64,000 bases of DNA from Planctomycetota bacterium (GCA_028280485.1 JANQLS010000175.1:1-64000); one strand, 5' to 3'; shown: positions 44,198 to 54,014, counted from the stretch's first letter. The notes: generated from the sequence alone by a model not told the origin. Made by a program: numbers and translations.

Positions 44198-46960
44198 TCA
44201 GGATTTCACCGGTTCAATCCTAACTGGGCACACCTTCAACTCAGCCGTTTGAGTCACGGGGTCGTAACCCGATCCCGTCAAAACATTGACGGGAACATCG
44301 CTAAAACTAAAGCTTGAGAAGACGGTGCCTTTAGGTGAACGAGCGGTCGCTTCAACGCGAATTTTTACTGAGCCTCGTTGGCTCGAAAGTAAACACCAAT
44401 CGCCATCCTTTAATCCTAAACTCATGACATCTTCAGGGTGAATCTCCAAGGATTCGCCTGGTAGTAAATAATCGATTCCCGCAGATCGTCCCGTTTGAGT
44501 ATGAGTGTGATAAGACTGTAGCCTTCTTCCCGTGGTCAGCCAGATGGGAAAGTCTTCGCTGATCGTTTCAGCGGGGTCCCGATAGACGACTTTGGTAAAG
44601 ATCCCTCTTCCATTTTCAAACTTCTCTTGGTGCAAAGTGGGAGTTCCAGGATGACCTTTATAAGGAACGGGCCACTGATATTCACCTTTGTCGATGAGAT
44701 CCCAGTCTAAACCTTGATAGAGAGGAGAAAGACTGCAAAGTTCGTTGAACACTTCCTTGGCCGAGGAGAACTCGAATCCCGGAATGTTCATACGCTGGGC
44801 AATTTGCGAGATAATCCACCAATCGGGTTTGGCCTCTCCCACTGGGGGAACGGCTGCTCGTAATCGTTGAACTCGGCGTTCCGTGTTTGTACAGACGCCA
44901 TCCGTTTCGGCCCAGGAAGTCGCAGGAAAAACCACATCCGCCAATTCAGTGGTCTCATTCATAAAAAGATCGATCACCACCAAATGATCTAAACTTTCTA
45001 AAGCGTGCTGGCAGTGATTACGGTCCGGATCGCTGACAACAGTGTTTTCACCGTCGATGAGCATCGCCCGAATACCGTCTCCACATTGGTCGAAGGCCGT
45101 TACTTTGGTGATACCATTTTCCAAATCGATATCACGGCCATAGTGTTTCTCGAACTTCTCTTGATGCTCGGGCTTAGTGACCGCTTGAAAACCAGGATAG
45201 TTATTGGGAAGTCCTCCGGCATCTCCACAACCTTGCACGTTGTTCTGGCCGCGCATGGGATTGATTCCCGAGCCCTCTTTGCCGATGTTTCCCGTCATCA
45301 AGGCTAAGTTACAAAGGCTTTTTACATTGTCGACACCACAGATGTGTTCGGTGATGCCTAGGGTGTAATAGATCGCCGAGGGTTGACCTTGACCGTACCA
45401 AAGAGCCGCTTTTTCGATATCTTCAGCCGGTACTCCGCAGATGGATTGAGCCCATTTCGGAGTAAATTCACCGAGATGCTTGAAGAAGTCTTCAGCGTCT
45501 CGAGTTCTATTTTCAACAAAGGACTGGTCGACCAAGCCTTCGCGTTGAATGACATGAGCCATCCCTAAGAGCAAAGCCACGTCGGTGCCCACCGTGAGAG
45601 GGAGGTAGAGATCAGCCATCTCGGCTAAGTCGATTCGCCGAGGATCGGCAACGATCAACTTGGCTCCTTTCGCGATCGCTCTTTTCAAACGGGTAGCAGC
45701 GACGGGATGACATTCCGTCATGTTGGTGCCGATGCAAAAAATGACATCGGGTTTTTCCATGTCGACCAAAGGATTCGACATAGCGCCTCGACCGATCGTA
45801 GCCGCCAGACCGGCGACAGTAGGAGCGTGTCAGGCACGGGAACAGTTATCGATATAATTCGTTCCGAATCCGGATCGTATCCATTTTTGAAGTGTATAAG
45901 CCGCTTCCGATGGTGCTCGACCACTCGCGATGGCATAGACGCTGTGACGCCCGTGTTCGTCTAAAGCCTTCAAGAAACCATCCGCGGCTCGTTGAAGGGC
46001 TTCTTCCCATTCGGCCTCATGAAGTTCACCGTCTTCTCTTCGAATGAGGGGTTTCTTGAGTCGGTCGGGATTTTGGACAAAATCAAAAGCAAATTGACCT
46101 TTAACGCAAAGCGCACCTTCATTCGCAGGTCCATCCATCGCTGGTTGAACGGCGACCAAACGATCTTCTTGTGTAACTAAGTCGACCGAACATCCCACAC
46201 CGCAGTAAGTACAAATGGTGCGTGTCTTTTGAAGTTCTCCGTCTTGCCCCTCAGCTCGCAGGGCCTTGCGATCGGCTAAAGCACCGGTGGGGCAAGTTTG
46301 TACACATTGACCGCAGAAGGTACATGCCGAATCTTTGAGAAGCCCATCGAATTCCGTCGTGATTTGCGTTTCGAAACCGCGGCCTTTGATGCTGATAGCG
46401 TAGTCACCTTCTTGTTCGGCACAAACCCGAACGCAGCGATAACAAGAGATACACTTATTGTAGTCGCGGAGGATAAACGGATTATCGTCTTCAAATTTTG
46501 AACATCCCGATTGAGCGCCCTGAAAACGCCCCGTATCAGCACCGTAACGATCGACGAGAGTGCTGAGCTCTTGGGATGCGTAGCCTCGAAGAGGGTCGAC
46601 CTCTATTCCATCGTTTTCAGAGACCACCATCTCCAACAAAACTTTGCGATGTTCTTCAATCGCTGGAGTTTTTGTTTTTATAGACATCCCCGGCTGAGCT
46701 TGAGTCGTACAGGAAGCCACTGGGTTTCGGGCGCCCTCCAATTCTACGACACAAAGGCGGCAAGCCCCGAAAGGTTCCAAGCGAGGGTCGTAGCAAAGGG
46801 TTGGCACTTCCTTACGATGGCGTTCCGCCACCTCGTAGATGGTTTCTCCAGCAAAGAAGGTGACCTCTTCACCATCTAAGGTGAGAGTCAACGTTTCTTG
46901 CCCTTGGGGTTTTGAATCAGGGTCGGATTGTTTATTTTGGAGATGCGTTGGAGGAGTCAT
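44198..46960 (-). CDS. fdhA: Selenocysteine-containing NAD-linked formate dehydrogenase, alpha subunit
   Basis: 920 residues with in-frame UGA (45832-45830) read as selenocysteine 377: the context NYIDNCSRA-U-HAPTVAG equals the SRxUHGPSVAG active site of selenium formate dehydrogenases. Domains: N-terminal 2Fe-2S ferredoxin (C55, C66, C69, C83), two 4Fe-4S motifs (CISCYRCVRVC and CTFCGQCVQTC), then the molybdo/tungsto-bis-pterin catalytic part with its own cluster (CTYCGVGC) and a C-terminal pterin-binding domain. The His-Cys cluster ligands often found after the 2Fe-2S domain are missing. Oxidises formate to CO2 and passes electrons to the NuoEF-like partner. Starts 5 bp after that gene. Needs SelABCD and FdhD-like factors, none in this window. 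Confidence 0.95.
45801..45817 (-). promoter_or_regulatory. Bacterial SECIS-like hairpin for selenocysteine insertion
   Basis: On the minus strand GUCGCC (45817-45812) pairs with GGCGGC (45806-45801; includes one G-U pair) closing a GGUCU loop. The loop starts 21 nucleotides after the U of the UGA, the same spacing and loop sequence as the E. coli fdhF SECIS as I recall it. SelB would bind the loop. Confidence 0.85.
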
Positions 46961-46965
46961 AACAC

Positions 46966-48639
46966 TTAAGACTTTACGTGATTTTCCACTTGTTCGGGAA
47001 AGTACTTCACCAAACTATCTGAAATCAATGGGGCGGCGATGCCTAAGCCGCAACTACTGGTGGCTTTCATGGTTTGGCCCAATGCTTCAACCTCGTTTAA
47101 CCATTGAGTGAGTTCGCCAGGGCCGGCGTGGCCTCCTAAGCGCTCACTGAGTCGTCGAGTTCCTATTCTACATGGGAAGCACTTGCCACAAGATTCTTCG
47201 GCAAAAAATTCCATCGCCTGGTGAGCGATTTCAACCATGTCTCGCGTTTCATCGAAAACCATGATTCCACCAGCACCCAGGAAGGATCCTTTACTTCGAA
47301 TACAGGGTTCATCGAGAGTGACATCGAGGTCTTCCCCGGCTAAAAAACCACCCGAGAGTCCGGCCATCGTCACGGCTTGTACCCGTTTACCTGATGGTGT
47401 TCCACCAGCCCAATCCTGAATGAGGTGCATGAGAGGGAAGCCGATGGGGATTTCATAATTGCCAGGTTTATTAACGTCACCCGACAAGCTTATGACCTTG
47501 GTTCCGGCATTTTGATCATGACCGAGGCATTGATACCAGTCGGCTCCTTTGAGGACGATCGGTGGAACTGAAGCCAAAGTTTCGACATTATTGACAACAG
47601 TAGGGAGATCTTCAAAACCATGCGTGACCGGAAACGGTGGTCGATTTCGAGGAAAGGGATGTTTACCTTCGAGGCTATTTAAGAGCGACCCTTCTTCCCC
47701 GCAGATATAAGCTCCCGCTCCTCTTCGAAGATAGAGCTTAAAGTTAAACTTACCAAGGATGTTTTCGCCGAGAAAGCCATTGGATTCCGCATCGTTGATG
47801 GCTTGTTCTAGAATAGCGTAAGTCTCAGGGTACTCGTATCGAAGGTAGATAAAGCCTCGTTCGGCTCCCGTGGCGTACGCCGCCAAGGCCATCCCTTCGA
47901 TGACCGCATGCGGGTCGTGATCGAGAAGGGCGCGATCCTTGAAACAACCGGGCTCTCCTTCATCGGCATTACAGACAATCGACTTTGGATCTCCAGGAGC
48001 GTTAAATACCGCCCGCCATTTCGAGCCCGTCGGAAAACCCGCACCACCTCGCCCTGCCAAGCCACTCGCTTCGACTTGGGAGAGTAAATCTTCTTGGGAA
48101 AGTTGGCTACAGGCTTTTTCTAAGGCGTTGTATCCTCCCGTTGAACGATAGCCAGCGAATTGAGAGCGTTCCGGAGAGCGAATGTGAGCGAAAACACATT
48201 CCTCAAAGCCTTCGAGAGTCGGGGCTTCGGGGGGAAGGGGGGATCGTCGAGGTTGAAGATTTTCTGCGCTCGTTCCTAAGAGGGCTTGATTCCCTTTAAG
48301 GACGACGACGGGATCATCGCAACGCCCGGCACAGGGCATCGGAGTAGCTCCTTGCGAACGGAGAGCCTCCAGGATTTGATTCCCCTCTTTGAGGCAACAG
48401 ATGGGGCCCGTACACACTCGAGCTTGATGATGGCCCCCTTCACCAGTAGAAAAATGATGGTAGAAATCGATCGTTCCGTAGAGGTCGGCGATTGGAATTC
48501 TTAAGCCCTTTGAAATGACCTTGAGCGCTTCCGGAGAGAGGTAGCCATCGCGATCATGGAAGGCATGAAGAATTGGGAGCAACGGCGCGGGTTCCCCTCT
48601 CAAGCTCTCAAGGATTTCATCATCAGTTAGAGACCGCAA
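46966..48639 (-). CDS. NuoE-NuoF fused diaphorase subunit of formate dehydrogenase
   Basis: 557 aa. It begins at a TTG (48639) supported by GGAG 7 bases upstream. Residues about 1-150 form a NuoE-like thioredoxin-fold [2Fe-2S] domain (CTGPIC and CAGRC, i.e. C-x4-C and C-x3-C). The remainder is NuoF: the NAD/FMN segments GRGGAGFPTGSKW, ADEGEPGCFKDR and GAGAYICGEEGSLLNSLEG, and the 4Fe-4S motif ESCGKCFPCRIGTRRL with a distant SSCGLG. It accepts electrons from FdhA and reduces NAD+. First gene of the two-gene operon; the fusion is seen in soluble NAD-dependent formate dehydrogenases and hydrogenases. Confidence 0.95.
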   Translation of the reverse strand: MRSLTDDEILESLRGEPAPLLPILHAFHDRDGYLSPEALKVISKGLRIPIADLYGTIDFYHHFSTGEGGHHQARVCTGPICCLKEGNQILEALRSQGATPMPCAGRCDDPVVVLKGNQALLGTSAENLQPRRSPLPPEAPTLEGFEECVFAHIRSPERSQFAGYRSTGGYNALEKACSQLSQEDLLSQVEASGLAGRGGAGFPTGSKWRAVFNAPGDPKSIVCNADEGEPGCFKDRALLDHDPHAVIEGMALAAYATGAERGFIYLRYEYPETYAILEQAINDAESNGFLGENILGKFNFKLYLRRGAGAYICGEEGSLLNSLEGKHPFPRNRPPFPVTHGFEDLPTVVNNVETLASVPPIVLKGADWYQCLGHDQNAGTKVISLSGDVNKPGNYEIPIGFPLMHLIQDWAGGTPSGKRVQAVTMAGLSGGFLAGEDLDVTLDEPCIRSKGSFLGAGGIMVFDETRDMVEIAHQAMEFFAEESCGKCFPCRIGTRRLSERLGGHAGPGELTQWLNEVEALGQTMKATSSCGLGIAAPLISDSLVKYFPEQVENHVKS

Positions 48640-48958
48640 AGATAGACTCCAGAATGGTTTTCGTTATTGAAGTAGTGATTGCGAACATTTAGAGCCCTGA
48701 ATGGAATAGGGCAAAATTCTGACTTTTAATCGTAACTCATTCTAAATTTTAAATATAGAGCTTTCTCTCAGATCTTGTTACAAGAAATTATTGAGGGGGA
48801 GAAGGCCTAATCCGTCTCTATTTATGGATTAGCTTCGACAGAGTCTCAGGTCGCTTCCAGCAAGGCATGTTCATGAGACTTTTGAGGCTGTAGAAATCAT
48901 TCCAACATTCCTTTTTTATCGTTCAACGAGCAGACGATACCCAGAAGAGTCGCAGTAG
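48640..48958. other. Divergent promoter region, formate dehydrogenase / lectin-like gene
   Basis: 319 bp with no coding potential or repeat. It should carry the promoters of both units. I looked for a sigma54 -24/-12 element (GG-N10-GC) reading toward the formate dehydrogenase operon, because a sigma54 activator is encoded 10 kb away, and found no convincing match. Confidence 0.45.
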
Positions 48959-49492
48959 ATGAAGAAGAAAGCTAAAGGTAAAAAGATGGTTTTCGGGCTC
49001 TCGCTTTCGGTTCTCGGTTGTCTTCTTTTTTTGGGGCTGGCCTTTCGAGAGCCCGTTTCTTGGTGGATCAAAAAACGAAGTCTCATGCAGGAATCCGAGG
49101 CGTGGAGAGAATACGAAGGGCACCTCTATCGATTGACACCGGGGCGGGGATCTTGGCATGACGCGCAAAAGTATGCTCAGAAGATGGGGGGACATCTCGT
49201 CGCCATCACCAGTAAAGAAGAACAGATCTTTATAAATGAGAGTTTTAAGAAAGAATTTAAATCAACGGGTGCATGGATCGGATGTAGCGATCATGAAGAA
49301 GAGGGGAAGTGGCAATGGACGAATGGAGAATCCTTCAAGTATTCGAACTGGAGGGTGAACGAGCCCAACAATGCAACGAATCGGGGAGAAGACTTTGGAG
49401 TTCTCAATCATTACAGGCCCGATGGCCGATGGAATGATTTGAGTCCGGATGTGAGCGTCTTGCCCGGTTTGATTGAACTTAGCCCACCTTAA
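48959..49492 (+). CDS. Membrane-anchored C-type lectin-like domain protein
   Basis: 177 aa. An N-terminal basic stretch and membrane helix (about 10-29) suggest a signal anchor. The C-type lectin fold is recognisable: YEGHLYRLTPGRGSWHDAQKY at the start, GGHLVAITSKEEQ, AWIGCSD, WQWTNGES, EPN (135-137, the mannose-type calcium site) and WND (158-160). The four disulfide cysteines usual in animal lectins are absent, as in many bacterial versions. It probably binds glycans at the cell surface. It converges on the beta-helix gene with 15 bp between the stops. Confidence 0.85.
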   Translation: MKKKAKGKKMVFGLSLSVLGCLLFLGLAFREPVSWWIKKRSLMQESEAWREYEGHLYRLTPGRGSWHDAQKYAQKMGGHLVAITSKEEQIFINESFKKEFKSTGAWIGCSDHEEEGKWQWTNGESFKYSNWRVNEPNNATNRGEDFGVLNHYRPDGRWNDLSPDVSVLPGLIELSPP

Positions 49493-49507
49493 TAGAAACT
49501 GCTTTTC

Positions 49508-51127
49508 TTAGATGGAGTTCGTTTGGCAAAACACGGTGGATTCCCTGCAACCGAATCGGTCTGAGATTTGAGCTGCTCCACAGCTGGGAAATGGAGCCGG
49601 AATGGTGAAGGTTCCCTGAAACAGGTATTGAAGTAGGTTGATGGCATCGAGGAGATTCAGCTTTTCGTCGTCATTCGTATCTAAACTTTGAAGACAGGGT
49701 GGTGGGGTATTCCCTAAGAAGAGATAGCGAAGGTGGTCGAGGGCATCGTTGATCTGGATCGTGCCGTCTTGATCGGCATCCCCTCGGATATAAAGCTTCT
49801 GATTTGAGGCCGGAGTAAACTCAACCGCCCCCATATCCACTATTTCTTGTTGAATACGTTTTCTTCCTTCAAGATCCGTTTGAATTTGAATTGGGAGAGC
49901 TTGATTGTTTCCAGAGTTAATACAGGGGGAATGAGATTGTAACCGGGGTACACTGGCGCGAGCATCGAAGAAGCGAGGGTCTTTTCCAATGTTCCCTTCT
50001 CCACGGAGTTGAGATTGTAATCCCATGATACAAGTGTGATTCACTTCAAATTCACCCTGTCCAATACTGAATTGAGATCCTTGAACATTGCGTTGTCCAT
50101 CGGTGTTTTCCCACAAGATACAATTGTCGATCTTGACGTTAGAAGGCCCAGAAGCGCCGACCTCCAAGCGGATGCCACCTCCCAATCGATTCGCATGGTT
50201 GTTTCTAAAAGTTGAATTGATCAAGTGAACGTTTCCTCCGTTCACTATCCAAATCCCACCTCCGGACTGACGCGCAATGTTGTCGGCAAAAAGGGAATTG
50301 ATAACCACGACTTCACTTTCCCCGGCGACAGCGAGTGCGGCTCCCAGGTCAGCTCGGTTACCGAAGAACTTACAGTTCTCGATATGACCTTGATGTCCGC
50401 GCGTAAAAAAGACTGCACCTTCAGCTTCGAATCCGAAGTTTCCGCTGAAGGTACAATTTTTAACTTTCGTAGAGCCTTTTAAAAAGCCGATGAGCGCGGC
50501 GGTAAATTCGCCTTGGTTGTTCAGGAAAGTACAGTTTTGAATCGTGGCAGAAGCGTTGAGGACGGTCACTGCTGCGCGGACCACTCCACCATTCGCAGCA
50601 CTCATCGCTAAGGCATTTTTGATGACAAAACCATCGATCGTGACCTCTTCTGATTCCTCTCGCACATCGATAAGAATTCGAGTGTTTTCGTCGGTGTTTA
50701 CAAAGTCGGGTTCATCGTTTTGATCGAGATCTCCATCTAAAATCGTTGGGTAGAGTTGGGGATTACTGATATTTGCATCTTCAGTTCCGCAGCCGGGAAA
50801 TCCTCCTAAGAAGTGCACACCCCCTGGAAGATTGAAGGAGAGCTCAGGATCATCCGTGCCTCCATCGGCGAAGTAAGTTCCTTGAGCGACTTGGATCTTA
50901 TCTCCAGCTTTGGCGACCTCGATCGCAGCCTGGATATCCATAAAGGCCGTACACCACGAGGAGCCATCGTGGGTAGGGCCCGGGGCGATAGCATCGACAT
51001 AAATCGTCTTCGCAAGGGTTGAGGAAGGTAAAAAGGTAGATAAAACGGGAACTATAAAAATGGAAACAATTACAAAGAGAAGGAGTCTTCTTCTGAGATT
51101 CAGGAGGTTCTGCATCTTTTGAGGCAT
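49508..51127 (-). CDS. Secreted right-handed beta-helix protein with dockerin-like tail
   Basis: 539 aa (Met1 or Met5 start). Signal peptide about 12-38. The opening GSSWCTAFMDIQAAI and VAQGTYF is typical of parallel beta-helix (polymorphic outer-membrane-type) proteins. Repeating strands follow, with NCTF-NN and NSxFxxN turns (IQNCTFLNNQG, VKNCTFSGNFG, INSTFRNNHA). A DLEGRKR...VDMGAVEF closing block marks the end of the helix. The C-terminus has a dockerin-like EF-hand pair (DADQDGTIQIND, and a second DTNDDEKLNLLD) with YLFLG and YLFQG helices. The tail is homologous to that of the protein at 38174. Confidence 0.88.
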   Translation of the reverse strand: MPQKMQNLLNLRRRLLLFVIVSIFIVPVLSTFLPSSTLAKTIYVDAIAPGPTHDGSSWCTAFMDIQAAIEVAKAGDKIQVAQGTYFADGGTDDPELSFNLPGGVHFLGGFPGCGTEDANISNPQLYPTILDGDLDQNDEPDFVNTDENTRILIDVREESEEVTIDGFVIKNALAMSAANGGVVRAAVTVLNASATIQNCTFLNNQGEFTAALIGFLKGSTKVKNCTFSGNFGFEAEGAVFFTRGHQGHIENCKFFGNRADLGAALAVAGESEVVVINSLFADNIARQSGGGIWIVNGGNVHLINSTFRNNHANRLGGGIRLEVGASGPSNVKIDNCILWENTDGQRNVQGSQFSIGQGEFEVNHTCIMGLQSQLRGEGNIGKDPRFFDARASVPRLQSHSPCINSGNNQALPIQIQTDLEGRKRIQQEIVDMGAVEFTPASNQKLYIRGDADQDGTIQINDALDHLRYLFLGNTPPPCLQSLDTNDDEKLNLLDAINLLQYLFQGTFTIPAPFPSCGAAQISDRFGCRESTVFCQTNSI

Positions 51128-51652
51128 TTTGATAGTCCAATAATTCCCAGTTCTTTGGAGATGACCTTAGAAATATAGAATAAACATGACTCAGTGATTC
51201 AACTGGAGCCCAATTTTGAGACAAGATATCCAGTTTCTCAATCGGGATGAGGAACCTATTCTAATTGGATGAAGGAACAACATATTCAAATAATTTCTTT
51301 ATCTAATTTATAGGTCGTACTGTTATTAAAACAAAATCAAATTACCCCTTTGAATCTGATAATGCTTGAAATTTTAAGGGTTGTCCTTAGCTGAAACCTA
51401 TTTCTTTATCATTCTTTAGAATTCGATGATTGGGTAGAGAAAAGTGAAGTGCTAAGACGATAAATCAGAAGTTAAGGAGAATATTTAAAAGGCTTTGAGT
51501 CAGCCCAAGAAACGGGGCAATACCGGTTAATTACCTGGCGATGACGTGGGAGTCCGATTTTTATTTCTCTCATTTTTTCACTTCTAATTAATAGCTTGAA
51601 TGAATAGGACGGACTTGAGAATACCTTGAGTTTTTCTATAAGATTTTAGTTC
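51128..51652. other. AT-rich divergent intergenic region
   Basis: 525 bp separating the beta-helix gene (-) and the hybrid kinase gene (+). No open frame with family resemblance, no repeat of the kinds found elsewhere, and no strong hairpin was seen. It is expected to contain both promoters. Confidence 0.45.
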
Positions 51653-53680
51653 ATGGCTCAATTGGGAAAATTTAATCCATTTAGATTAAGAAGCATCATT
51701 TTGGCCTCACTCTTTATCGTAGTGAGTGTTGCGCTCATCTTTTGGAATTTAGATCGAGTCGGAAAACAATTTGTTCAGGATACTTTAGAGCACGATGCTG
51801 CTCTCTACAGTGAAGCTATCGCTGAATTTCGAACTTTATATACCAGCGAAGTTGTTTCCCGAGTTAAAAGTCATGGAATTAAAATCACTCACAATTACAA
51901 AGAACATGATCGATCGATTCCCCTACCCGCAACCTTGAGCATGGAGTTGGGTCAACGGATCGGAGAAAAGAGTTCGGGAACACAAGTACGTCTCTACAGT
52001 GACTTTCCCTTTCCGTGGAGAGTTGATGAAGGTGGAGTGAGAGATTCCTTTCAAAAAGAAGCTATAGAGGCATTAAGACAAAAACCCGATGTTCCTTTTT
52101 TTCGTTTCGAAGAAATTGAGGGGGAGCGATATCTCCGCTTCGCGACTGCGGATATTATGCGACCGGCTTGTGTCGGTTGTCATAACAGTCATCCCGATAC
52201 TCCAAAAAAAGATTGGATGGTGGGAGATGTACGTGGTGTGCTTGAAATTACTCGCCCCATCGGAGTGGCAGAAACGGCAGTGAATGCGGGTGGACGTCAG
52301 ATTATATATTTAGTCCTTGGGATTTTGATTTTAGGCACGGTGATCACCTTTTATTTTGTTCTTCGATTGAAACGTTACTCTGAGCAGATCGAGGTAGAAA
52401 ATAAAAAGGTTGAGCTCGTGAATATGGAGCTTCAATCGCAAGCTCGGCAGTTAGAAGTCTCACGTCAAAAAGCTGAAATTGCGACTCAGGCCAAGAGTGC
52501 CTTCCTCGCGAATACCAGTCATGAAATTCGAACCCCTATGACCGCGGTTTTAGGATATGCTGAATGCCTATTGGATCGAGATCTCAAGTTAGAAGAACGT
52601 GAAGAACATATTCAAACCATCCTTTCTAATGGGCGTCACCTACTCAATATTCTTAACGATATTTTAGATCTTTCGAAGATCGAAGCCGGTCAACTCGATG
52701 TGGAACTCATTCCAACCAGTCTTTCTGACATCCTAACGGATCTGGAGAGTCTTATGGGGGCGAGGGCGCGTCAAAAGGGTCTTTCCTTCGATATAATTTG
52801 TTCGACCTCTATTCCGGACCGTTTTATTACTGATCCCACTCGTGTTCGCCAAGTGCTTCTCAATCTGATTTCAAATGCGATCAAATTCACCACCAAAGGT
52901 GGGGTTTTAGTTTTGGTTTCATTTAAAGAATCCGGGACGATATGGGATGGAAGAGAGGTTCCAACAATTTACTTTAATGTTAAAGACACCGGTATCGGAA
53001 TTTCAGAGGAGGCACAGAAGAAATTATTTAAGCCCTTTTCTCAAGCGGATATTTCAAACAGTAGAAAATTTGGAGGAACAGGTTTAGGGCTTTCTATCTC
53101 AAAAGAACTAAGTACGCTGCTTGGAGGGGATATCGAAATTTTTAGTAAGTTAGAAAAATATACAGTTTTCCAGGCACGCTTCGCTTGTTTACCCGTGGAG
53201 GGATCGAAGCTTATCACCGAGCCCATCGTCAGGGTTCACGATCAAAGCTTAGATCATGAGGATGACAAGCTAATAAATGCACTGGTGGGTCAGCGAATTT
53301 TAGTCGCTGAAGATAATCATTTTAATCAAGTCTTGGTCAAGAAAATCCTTGAGAAGGCAGGGGCAGAGGTAGAGATTGCTGAAAATGGTCGAGAAGCTCT
53401 CGATCTCGCAGTAAAAAAGCAATCAGCTGGCGAACCTTACAATGTTATTTTCATGGATATGCAGATGCCTGTCTTGGATGGGTACAAAGCTACAAAAATG
53501 CTTCGCGAAAAAGGCTATTGGAATCCCATCATCGCTTTGACGGCCCACGCCCTCAATGAAGAGAGGGAGCGATGTATGCTCGTTGGTTGCGATGATTTTG
53601 CGACAAAACCTTTTAACAGAATAGTCTTGATTCAATTAGTATTGAAGTATTCAAGGGATCTGCAAAAATCTCCTGAATAA
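51653..53680 (+). CDS. Hybrid histidine kinase with haem-binding Tll0287-like (DUF3365) sensor
   Basis: 675 aa. Membrane helix about 14-34, then an extracytoplasmic Tll0287-like domain (about 40-210) with the haem motif CVGCH (C173, C176, H177) in the context MRPACVGCHNSHPDTPKKDW. A second helix is at about 216-238 and a coiled coil at 245-275. The HisKA domain has phospho-acceptor H290 in NTSHEIRTPM. The HATPase domain has NLISNAIKFT, DTGIGIS and GGTGLGLSIS. A C-terminal receiver has D602 in VIFMDMQMP. Likely senses redox or a gas through c-type haem and passes phosphate to its own receiver; no separate response regulator is next to it. Confidence 0.93.
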   Translation: MAQLGKFNPFRLRSIILASLFIVVSVALIFWNLDRVGKQFVQDTLEHDAALYSEAIAEFRTLYTSEVVSRVKSHGIKITHNYKEHDRSIPLPATLSMELGQRIGEKSSGTQVRLYSDFPFPWRVDEGGVRDSFQKEAIEALRQKPDVPFFRFEEIEGERYLRFATADIMRPACVGCHNSHPDTPKKDWMVGDVRGVLEITRPIGVAETAVNAGGRQIIYLVLGILILGTVITFYFVLRLKRYSEQIEVENKKVELVNMELQSQARQLEVSRQKAEIATQAKSAFLANTSHEIRTPMTAVLGYAECLLDRDLKLEEREEHIQTILSNGRHLLNILNDILDLSKIEAGQLDVELIPTSLSDILTDLESLMGARARQKGLSFDIICSTSIPDRFITDPTRVRQVLLNLISNAIKFTTKGGVLVLVSFKESGTIWDGREVPTIYFNVKDTGIGISEEAQKKLFKPFSQADISNSRKFGGTGLGLSISKELSTLLGGDIEIFSKLEKYTVFQARFACLPVEGSKLITEPIVRVHDQSLDHEDDKLINALVGQRILVAEDNHFNQVLVKKILEKAGAEVEIAENGREALDLAVKKQSAGEPYNVIFMDMQMPVLDGYKATKMLREKGYWNPIIALTAHALNEERERCMLVGCDDFATKPFNRIVLIQLVLKYSRDLQKSPE

Positions 53681-53919
53681 CGATCAGTGTATTTTTAATT
53701 TCCCCCAAAAAAACAAGTTCAAATTTCATCGCTAAGTGCATTAACCTTTTGAAATTTTACCGTTCTCAGCTTGAGAATTTCAAAACGGTGTGATTACATG
53801 AGCCTCTTAGGCTGGTGGGTTAATTTAATACTTTCCTTCCAACCTGAATTGAAATCCGTAAGTCATTTACCTCCTTCATACACAGATTTGCTTCAAGCGT
53901 TTTAGCAAATCTACGCTAT

Positions 53920-53997
53920 GTCCTTGGCATAGCCTGATCGGCTGCGTCCTTGGCATAGCCTGATCGGCTGCGTCCTTGGCATAGCCTGATCGGCTGC
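53920..53997. repeat. Three exact tandem copies of a 26-bp unit
   Basis: Copies 53920-53945, 53946-53971 and 53972-53997 are identical (unit starts GTCCTTGGCATAGCC and ends GGCTGC). Each contains a small palindrome AGCC-TGATC-GGCT. There are no spacers, so this is not CRISPR. A diverged single copy occurs at 57153-57186. It lies in the 433-bp gap before the gene at 54114, which also contains two hairpins just downstream. Confidence 0.9.
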
Positions 53998-54014
53998 GGC
54001 TTTCACTTCGCTAA

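Noticed and set aside
45782-45829. Formate dehydrogenase read as two separate genes or as a pseudogene with a nonsense codon
   Set aside because: The UGA sits exactly at the catalytic selenocysteine position, both parts are in one frame, conservation continues across it, and a SECIS-like hairpin follows.
48640-48958. Sigma54 promoter in front of the formate dehydrogenase operon
   Set aside because: No GG-N10-GC element with acceptable flanks was found; the nearest TTGC strings lack the -24 GG.
53920-53997. Possible CRISPR array
   Set aside because: The 26-bp units are contiguous with no spacers and there are no cas genes.
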